A stretch of 37,247 nucleotides of DNA from Chloroflexota bacterium (GTDB taxonomy: Bacteria > Chloroflexota > Dehalococcoidia > SpSt-223): contig JAILZB010000008.1 of the NCBI GenBank assembly GCA_023512725.1, positions 1 to 37,247 on the forward strand. The letters are read 5' to 3'. The number at the start of each line of letters is the position of its first letter. The stretch's first letter is position 1. Below, in pieces: positions 32,916 through 37,247 of the stretch. The notes beneath the pieces were generated by a model. That model was not told the DNA's origin. It did no database searches and was given only the letters and a program-made list of their open reading frames with translations. The translations under genes and the position numbers were made by a program.

Positions 32916-33638
32916 ATGCTGCAAGCACGTGACCGGCAGGCGATCCAGGAGCGGTTTACGCGCCTGGTCCAGCCGGTAACGCTGACCCTGTTCATCCAGC
33001 CGGAAAGCGGGCTATACATTCCCGGGCGCCAGCCAACCACCTCGCGTGAGACGCGCCAGCTGCTGGAAGAGGTGGTCTCCCTGTCGGACCTCCTCTCGCT
33101 CCAGGTGGTCGATGTCACCACTGACCCGGCGGCGGCCGAGGCAGCGCAGGTGATCGGGGTGCCGACGCTGATCCTCCGTGGCCCGGAGGACGGGCGGGTC
33201 CGGATGCTTGGGCTGCCTGCTGGCTACGAGTTCGCCACCCTGATCGAGACGATCCTAGCTGTCTCCTCAGGTGAGACGGGGATCGCGGGCGAGGTGGTAG
33301 CGGCGCTCGACCAGCTGCCGGAGCCGATCGACATCCAGGTGTTCGTCACCCCGACCTGACCGCACTGCCCACGGACAGCGTCGTTGGCGCTGAAGCTGGC
33401 GGCCTGCTCACCGAAGGTGCGGGCCAGCGTGATCGAAGCGAACGAGTTCTGGGAACTTGCGGAGCGCTACGCCGTCTCGGCCGTGCCCCAGACGGTGTTC
33501 ACGCTCCCGGGCCGGGCTCAGCCCGGGATCCTCATTGGGGGCGGACCGCCGGAGCGGTTCCTCGGCGAGCTCTTCGCCTATGCTGGGATTGCCTTGCCAA
33601 CCAAGGCGGACGAGGGGCAGCGCGACCCTACGCAATAA
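32916..33638 (+). CDS. Protein disulfide oxidoreductase with in-frame TGA at the active-site cysteine; candidate selenoprotein
   Basis: Two tandem thioredoxin folds as in thermophile PDO proteins, 240 residues if TGA 33357-33359 is read as an amino acid (residue 148). Before the TGA the first fold ends in the family wording L-P-A-G-Y-E-F-A-T-L-I, S-S-G-E-T-G-I, then I-Q-V-F-V-T-P-T. After it come P-H-C151-P-R, A-L-K-L-A, V-I-E-A-N-E-F-W-E-L-A and V-S-A-V-P-Q-T-V-F with the cis-proline. In homologues the interrupted position is the first Cys of C-P-x-C. The first fold has lost its own CxxC (Q-P-T-T-S-R-E-T-R-Q-L-L). A SECIS-like hairpin follows. Without recoding the product is a 147-residue protein lacking any redox pair. 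No selA/B/C/D is visible in this window. Confidence 0.7.
33376..33392 (+). other. SECIS-like hairpin downstream of TGA
   Basis: CAGCGTC (33376-33382) pairs with GGCGCTG (33386-33392) through seven pairs, one being U-G, leaving a GUU apical loop. The loop begins 23 nt after the TGA. This matches general bacterial SECIS rules: apical loop about 16-37 nt from UGA, small loop, G at its start. Bacterial SECIS elements are loosely defined and GC-rich DNA forms hairpins easily. Confidence 0.45.
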
Positions 33639-33906
33639 TCCGGAAGTTCGAGAAGTCGTTCCGGGGCGGTTCCCAGAGCACCTGGACGTCCTCGACCCGG
33701 GCCATCGGCGGGCCGTGCTTACACCACTCGATCAGCCGAAGCACGGCGCTGCGCTCGCCTTCGAAGATCGCTTCCACTCGTCCATCGTGCAGGTTGCGCA
33801 CCATGCCGGTCACCCTGGCTTTGGTCGCTTCCTGGCGAAGGGATTCGCGGAACATCACGCCCTGGACACGGCCGGAAATCAGCACATACGCCCGCGCGGG
33901 GTCCAT
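33628..33906 (-). CDS. acyP: Acylphosphatase
   Basis: 92 residues, full length for the family. It hydrolyses carboxyl-phosphate bonds of acylphosphates. The phosphate-binding segment V-S/I-S-G-R-V-Q-G-V-M-F-R with the catalytic arginine is at about residues 9-20. G-M-V-R-N-L-H-D-G-R-V-E supplies the catalytic asparagine. ATG 33906 has GGAG/AGG upstream and follows the zincin gene by 5 bp. The 3' end overlaps the convergent oxidoreductase gene by 11 bp. Confidence 0.95.
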   Translation of the reverse strand: MDPARAYVLISGRVQGVMFRESLRQEATKARVTGMVRNLHDGRVEAIFEGERSAVLRLIEWCKHGPPMARVEDVQVLWEPPRNDFSNFRIIA

Positions 33907-33911
33907 CCTGC

Positions 33912-34298
33912 CTACTCCAGGCCGAAACGAGCGAGGTCGTCGTCCGAGAAACCGAGGTGATGGGCGAGTTCGTGGAGCACGGTGCGCTGCACCTCCTGTC
34001 GGATCGCCCAGTCGGAGCGGCAGGCCTCCTCGATCGGCCCCTGGAAGATGGTGATCTTGTCGGGGAGGGCGAAGCCGTAGCTCGTGGTCCGTCCGGTGAG
34101 CGGGATACCTTGGTAGAGACCGAATAACGTCTCGCCCTCATCCAGCCCCGCTGCCGCCAGGTCCTCCCGCGTTGGCCAGTCGGCGATCACGATCTCGACG
34201 TTATCCAGGCGCTCCCGGATGCGGGGGGGGAGATCGCGGACGGCGCGAGCGACCAACCGCTCGAATCGTCGGCGTGACATCACGAGCGCGCGCTTCAC
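33912..34298 (-). CDS. Zincin-like metallopeptidase family protein
   Basis: 128 residues from GTG 34298 (or 122 from ATG 34280). The H-E-L-A-H-H motif near residues 112-117 gives the zinc-binding HExxH, followed by L-G-F-S-D-D-D-L, matching the small 'metallopeptidase family' (PF06262/DUF1025) proteins. The family also shows I-T-I-F-Q-G-P-I-E. The biological substrate is unknown. No Shine-Dalgarno precedes either start. TATACT on the minus strand (34311-34306) lies 7 bp before GTG 34298, which fits a leaderless transcript beginning at that GTG. It forms an operon with acylphosphatase. Confidence 0.85.
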   Translation of the reverse strand: MKRALVMSRRRFERLVARAVRDLPPRIRERLDNVEIVIADWPTREDLAAAGLDEGETLFGLYQGIPLTGRTTSYGFALPDKITIFQGPIEEACRSDWAIRQEVQRTVLHELAHHLGFSDDDLARFGLE

Positions 34299-34305
34299 GC
34301 TTAGG

Positions 34306-34311
34306 AGTATA
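34306..34311 (-). promoter_or_regulatory. -10 box directly before the zincin gene (leaderless?)
   Basis: TATACT on the minus strand is separated from GTG 34298 by seven bases, so transcription would start at or next to the start codon. Confidence 0.45.
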
Positions 34312-34357
34312 GCGGGCTGAGGTAGGATGAGCGTGGACAGTGCAGGAGGGGACAACG

Positions 34358-34960
34358 GTGGTACTGCTCTCAGAAGAACTGCGGGATTATCGCGCGCGGC
34401 GCCAGGAGATGGACCGGCAGGGGGCGTACTTCCTCGGCGCGATCACTGAAGAAGAGGCGGAGAAGTTCAGCAAGACGCTCCTGGTGATGGCGACCGAGCG
34501 GGCTGGGCGGCCGCAGGAGCCGATCCGGGTGTTCGTCACCTCGGGCGGTGGGTCGATGGGCGCCGGGTTTGCCATCATCGAGATGATGAACCGGATGCGT
34601 ACGGAGTACGACGTGCGCATCCTGACGATTGTCAACGGCTACGCCTACTCGATGGGGGCGATCATCTTCCAGGCGGGCGACCGGCGAGTGATGGGCCCGT
34701 ACTCGACGATGATGCTGCACGGTGCGGCCTGGGCGGTGACCGGGCAGGATAACCAGGTCTTTCGTGACCTCGCCAAACTCTCGCGGATGTACCGGACGCT
34801 GGTGGGTGAACTGTTTGCCCAGCGCACTGGCCGCCAGGATGCCCGCTGGTGGGAACGGTACATCTACTCCGGGCGGGATAAGTACCTTTCGGCCCAGGAA
34901 TGCCTCAGGCTGGGGCTGGCCGACGAGGTGACCGAGCGTGTCGCCTGGCGGCCGACCTAG
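34358..34960 (+). CDS. ClpP-like serine protease
   Basis: 200 residues from GTG 34358. The ClpP fold has a complete triad: S98 in G-Y-A-Y-S-M-G-A, H121 in M-M-L-H-G-A, D174 in G-R-D-K-Y-L-S-A-Q-E. Spacings are close to those of ClpP. The glycine-rich T-S-G-G-G-S-M-G-A-G loop corresponds to the oxyanion strand. It differs from housekeeping ClpP (N-G-Y-A-Y-S for the usual Q-A-A-S, and H-G-A for H-Q-P), so it is probably a paralogue. No clpX or clpA adjoins. GTG 34358 is chosen because AGGAGGGG lies 6 nt upstream; GTG 34340 in the same frame lacks a site. Confidence 0.85.
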   Translation: MVLLSEELRDYRARRQEMDRQGAYFLGAITEEEAEKFSKTLLVMATERAGRPQEPIRVFVTSGGGSMGAGFAIIEMMNRMRTEYDVRILTIVNGYAYSMGAIIFQAGDRRVMGPYSTMMLHGAAWAVTGQDNQVFRDLAKLSRMYRTLVGELFAQRTGRQDARWWERYIYSGRDKYLSAQECLRLGLADEVTERVAWRPT

Positions 34961-34966
34961 CACAGG

Positions 34967-36289
34967 CTAGCCGCGTTTGCGGAAGACAACCTCGTAGCTG
35001 AAGTGGTTCGCCGAGTTGCGGAGCTGACCGTTGCAATAGAGTGACTGGCGCTCCTCTTCGGTCTGGGCGAACAGCACGGTGTCCATATTGACGGCGTAGT
35101 CGGAGGTCGTGTCCTGGCCTTTCTCGTCCTTCACCACCCAGGCTGTCCAATTGCCACGGTAGAAGTAGGCCTCGACCCGGCCGGGGCCCTTCTCGCCCGT
35201 TCGGTAGGTGAAGGTGGTCGGACCGGAGTCGGTGCGGATAGTCACCCCATCGATCGGGTTGCCATTGGCGTCCAGGGTCATGAGGTAGCCGATGCCGTTG
35301 CCCGAGTTCTCGCAGGCAGTCAGTTGATGGAGCTTGACAAGGATCCACTGGGCGCCTGGGGTCTCGCGCAGGTAGGCGGGCATCATACGCGTCTGCTTAT
35401 CGATCTGCCGCGGGTAGGGCGAGCCCGCGCTGGCGGGGGGTGGGCTGGCGACCGGCGAGGTGGCTGGCCGCGGCGTGGCGGTGGCAGCCGGAGCAGCCGC
35501 CGCTGCCGTTGCGGTCGGGCTGGTTGCTGGCGCTGGAGGGACGGGCGGCCCCCCCGTGGACCCGGGTGGCTCGGGGATGAGAGCCGCGGCGGGATAGATC
35601 CCGGCTTCCTTGCCGACATCGCCTCCGTTGGCCACCTGGACTTCACCCTGCTTCGCCCAGGGGACATCCTCCTTCCATTGCTGGAAGACGACCCGCTGGG
35701 CGCGGAGGACGAAGACGTTGCCAAAGTCCTCCACCCGCGAGGTCGGCAGCCCGTTCGTCACGATCGGGTCGCCGACGGTCGCGAAGTAGCGCTGCTTGAT
35801 CGCGGGATTGGCATCGAGCAGGGCCAGCCGTCCGCGGACGACCTCTTCCCAGCTCTTGCCTTCCTCATTCAGCTTGATCTGCTCCGGAACCGAGCGCACC
35901 GTCCGCAGCCAGGGGTCCTTCCCGCTCTCGGAGAGCTTGTCGAAGACGTTGACGAAGAGCACGGCATCCTGCTCGGGCCGCCACTGAAAGACGACCTTCT
36001 GCATCGCCTGGCAGACAAAGCCATCCCACAGGAAGCGCCGCGAGATGGGGTAGCCGAGCACGGCCGGGCCGCCCAGGCGCCGATACTCGCTCCAGAAGGG
36101 GACCCCATCGTTATCGGTGATCGAGAAGCCAGTGCCGCCCTCGCCGGCCTTGCCATTGGCCTGGGTATAGAAGTGCCCGTTCGGGAGGGGATAGTCCAGC
36201 GGGGTCTGGCCAGTGGCAGGGAGGGTGGCCAGCGGCAGGAAGATGAGTGGTAGGAGCAACGCGGCGAGCGCGGGCCATCGTCGATGCAT
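34967..36289 (-). CDS. Secreted protein of unknown function with proline/threonine linker
   Basis: 440 residues. A signal peptide spans about 1-27 (ends A-T-G-Q). An N-terminal domain (about 33-240) contains G-G-P-A-V-L-G-Y-P-I-S-R-R-F and V-F-Q-W-R-P-E, later F-V-L-R-A-Q-R-V-V-F-Q-Q-W. It resembles the repeated modules of secreted Chloroflexota proteins (G-x-P-I-x-x-x-F with a Q-x-F/W-x-R-x-x-x-E pattern). An alanine/proline/threonine linker follows (about 245-290). The C-terminal domain (about 300-440) has two cysteines that could pair (A-C-E-N-S-G, L-Y-C-N-G-Q). No catalytic motif is recognised. ATG 36289 has GAGG 4 nt upstream. Confidence 0.75.
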   Translation of the reverse strand: MHRRWPALAALLLPLIFLPLATLPATGQTPLDYPLPNGHFYTQANGKAGEGGTGFSITDNDGVPFWSEYRRLGGPAVLGYPISRRFLWDGFVCQAMQKVVFQWRPEQDAVLFVNVFDKLSESGKDPWLRTVRSVPEQIKLNEEGKSWEEVVRGRLALLDANPAIKQRYFATVGDPIVTNGLPTSRVEDFGNVFVLRAQRVVFQQWKEDVPWAKQGEVQVANGGDVGKEAGIYPAAALIPEPPGSTGGPPVPPAPATSPTATAAAAAPAATATPRPATSPVASPPPASAGSPYPRQIDKQTRMMPAYLRETPGAQWILVKLHQLTACENSGNGIGYLMTLDANGNPIDGVTIRTDSGPTTFTYRTGEKGPGRVEAYFYRGNWTAWVVKDEKGQDTTSDYAVNMDTVLFAQTEEERQSLYCNGQLRNSANHFSYEVVFRKRG

Positions 36290-36357
36290 AGCGCCTCATC
36301 CCCCCGGCCCCCGCCGCGGGTTGAGGAACGGGCGCGGACCGGCGCGTGGGCAGGATC

Positions 36358-37161
36358 CTAGGAAACCTGGCTGCTTGATGCAAGGGGCTCGCAGGCAGCG
36401 AGCCGAGCCAGCTGGGCACGCTGCCAGCGGTTGCCCAGCCGCCCGATGAACGGGTAGGCAAGATAGACCAGCCCGCTGATCGCCGCGTCACGCGTTATCC
36501 AGGCAACCAGGATCGAGAGAGCTGCCACCGCAATCCGGCCTACCCCCTGGGCGATCTCGGTGCGCACGGCAACCGTTTCGGCTGGGGAGAGGGCAAGGAT
36601 TGTGGCATGCCGGAGGGCATGGTGGTAGAGCAGCACAAAGCAGGCGGCTGCCGCGATCAGGCCAGCGCCGTAGAACGTCATCAGGAGCGGCTCCTGGCCA
36701 GGGGCAATCGGGGCGGGTACCCTGCTCTCGGTCAGCAGTCCTCCGCCGAGAAGGTCGAGCAGCGCGTCAACGTTCAAGGTGAAGAGGAACTTCAAGGGGT
36801 AAGCGTAGAACAGCACCACGAAGAGGAAGATACTGTTGATGAAGAAGACGAAGCCATCCTCCATCCCGAAGCGGCGGAAGAACTGGTAGTGGGCATGCCA
36901 GAGCGCGAGCAGGATCGAGAAGCTCAGCACGAAGGCGGGAAAGTGTACCAGCGTCCCGACGAGGGCGTTGAAGGTGGGAGGAACTTCGGCGGCAACGACC
37001 AGCAAGGTTAAGGCAAAGCCGAAGGCGACGTCGGTCAGCGCCTCGATCCGCAGGATGTCGTGCCCGCGCCAGCTAATCTCCGACGTGAGCCCGACTCGCT
37101 TCTCTGCCAGCGTCTTGCGCAGCATCCTCGCTTCCCATTCTAGAGCGTGGGCGAACGTCAC
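36358..37161 (-). CDS. TMEM175-like potassium channel family protein (DUF1211)
   Basis: 267 residues from GTG 37161; ATG 37125 (255 residues) is an alternative. Six membrane spans in two groups. The first opens with R-I-E-A-L-T-D-V-A-F-G-F-A-L-T-L-L-V, a variant of the R-x-x-x-F-S-D motif of bacterial TMEM175 channels (L-T-D replaces F-S-D). L-W-H-A-H-Y-Q-F-F-R-R in the second span is also typical. The role is presumably a cation leak channel. TAGAAT on the minus strand (37142-37137) lies just before ATG 37125. The frame stays open to the right edge and encodes a further hydrophobic segment, so the gene may be longer than the window shows. Confidence 0.75.
   Translation of the reverse strand: MTFAHALEWEARMLRKTLAEKRVGLTSEISWRGHDILRIEALTDVAFGFALTLLVVAAEVPPTFNALVGTLVHFPAFVLSFSILLALWHAHYQFFRRFGMEDGFVFFINSIFLFVVLFYAYPLKFLFTLNVDALLDLLGGGLLTESRVPAPIAPGQEPLLMTFYGAGLIAAAACFVLLYHHALRHATILALSPAETVAVRTEIAQGVGRIAVAALSILVAWITRDAAISGLVYLAYPFIGRLGNRWQRAQLARLAACEPLASSSQVS
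37137..37142 (-). promoter_or_regulatory. -10-like box before the TMEM175-like gene
   Basis: TAGAAT on the minus strand, 11 bp before ATG 37125, predicting a leader of about 5 nt. If the gene starts further right, this match is fortuitous. Confidence 0.25.
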
Positions 37162-37247
37162 GGCGAGCGCGAGCCCGAGGCCGAGCGCGATCCGGTGCCA
37201 GGTCCCCGTCGCCTCGGCCGCGATCGGGCCGTAGGGCTGGCTAATCT

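Noticed and set aside
1-37247. Genome-wide reassignment of TGA to an amino acid
   Set aside because: Many genes end at TGA overlapping the next start (for example mraY/murD, murG/murC, murC/murB), so TGA is a working stop codon.
1-37247. CRISPR arrays, insertion sequences, prophage, tRNA or rRNA genes
   Set aside because: I saw no regularly spaced repeats, transposase or integrase motifs, cloverleaf sequences or rRNA segments.

Overview
The DNA is GC-rich and densely coding on both strands. It carries a Gram-positive-type division and cell-wall (dcw) cluster without outer-membrane genes, and a two-fold protein disulfide oxidoreductase of the kind found mostly in thermophiles. Secreted proteins carry proline/alanine linkers and one carries a tail resembling those seen in Chloroflexota. 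I infer a thermophilic Chloroflexota bacterium of the Thermomicrobia type. That placement is from gene content only; no rRNA gene is present.

Layout. 1-350: start of a membrane protein running off the left edge (minus). 731-2032: ammonium transporter with a strong terminator hairpin. 2437-3569: a ribosome-hibernation-factor domain fused to a sigma region 2-like domain, then a DUF2267 protein. 3800-6700: secreted nuclease with lamin-tail, OB and EEP domains. 6537-7741 (minus): radC and a DinB-fold protein. 8040-9596: sigma-70 factor and a metallo-beta-lactamase-fold hydrolase. 9659-12524: 2-oxoacid dehydrogenase E2, a 60-residue AtzG/GatC-like protein and an amidase. 12604-26129: dcw cluster rsmH - ftsL-like - ftsI - mraY - murD - ftsW - murG - murC - murB - ftsQ - ftsA - ftsZ, mostly with overlapping start and stop codons. 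26176-27860 (minus): ABC-2 exporter. 28006-32874: radical SAM protein, fused glycosyltransferase/nucleotidyltransferase-like protein and two polytopic GT87-like membrane proteins. 32916-33638: disulfide oxidoreductase interrupted by one TGA. 33628-34298 (minus): acylphosphatase and a zincin. 34358-34960: ClpP-like protease. 34967-36289 (minus): secreted protein. 36358-right edge (minus): TMEM175-like channel.

The dcw genes supply lipid I/II synthesis (mraY, murD, murG, murC, murB), septal peptidoglycan synthesis (ftsW, ftsI) and the divisome (ftsL-like, ftsQ, ftsA, ftsZ). The 28-33 kb block looks like a lipid-linked glycan pathway.

The most unusual signals concern decoding. (1) The disulfide oxidoreductase has TGA exactly where the first cysteine of its only remaining CxxC motif belongs. 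A 7-bp hairpin with a GUU loop lies 23 nt downstream, so it is a candidate selenoprotein of U-P-H-C type. (2) The radical SAM gene has TGA where its family has a conserved tryptophan, and clear homology continues past it. (3) Two genes, rsmH and the MBL hydrolase, have no ATG/GTG/TTG upstream of their conserved N-termini, but each has an ACG at ideal distance from a strong Shine-Dalgarno. (4) Several -10 boxes sit 6-8 nt before a start codon, which suggests leaderless mRNAs. The selenocysteine reading is the best candidate for something new, but point mutation or sequence error is not excluded for any of these.
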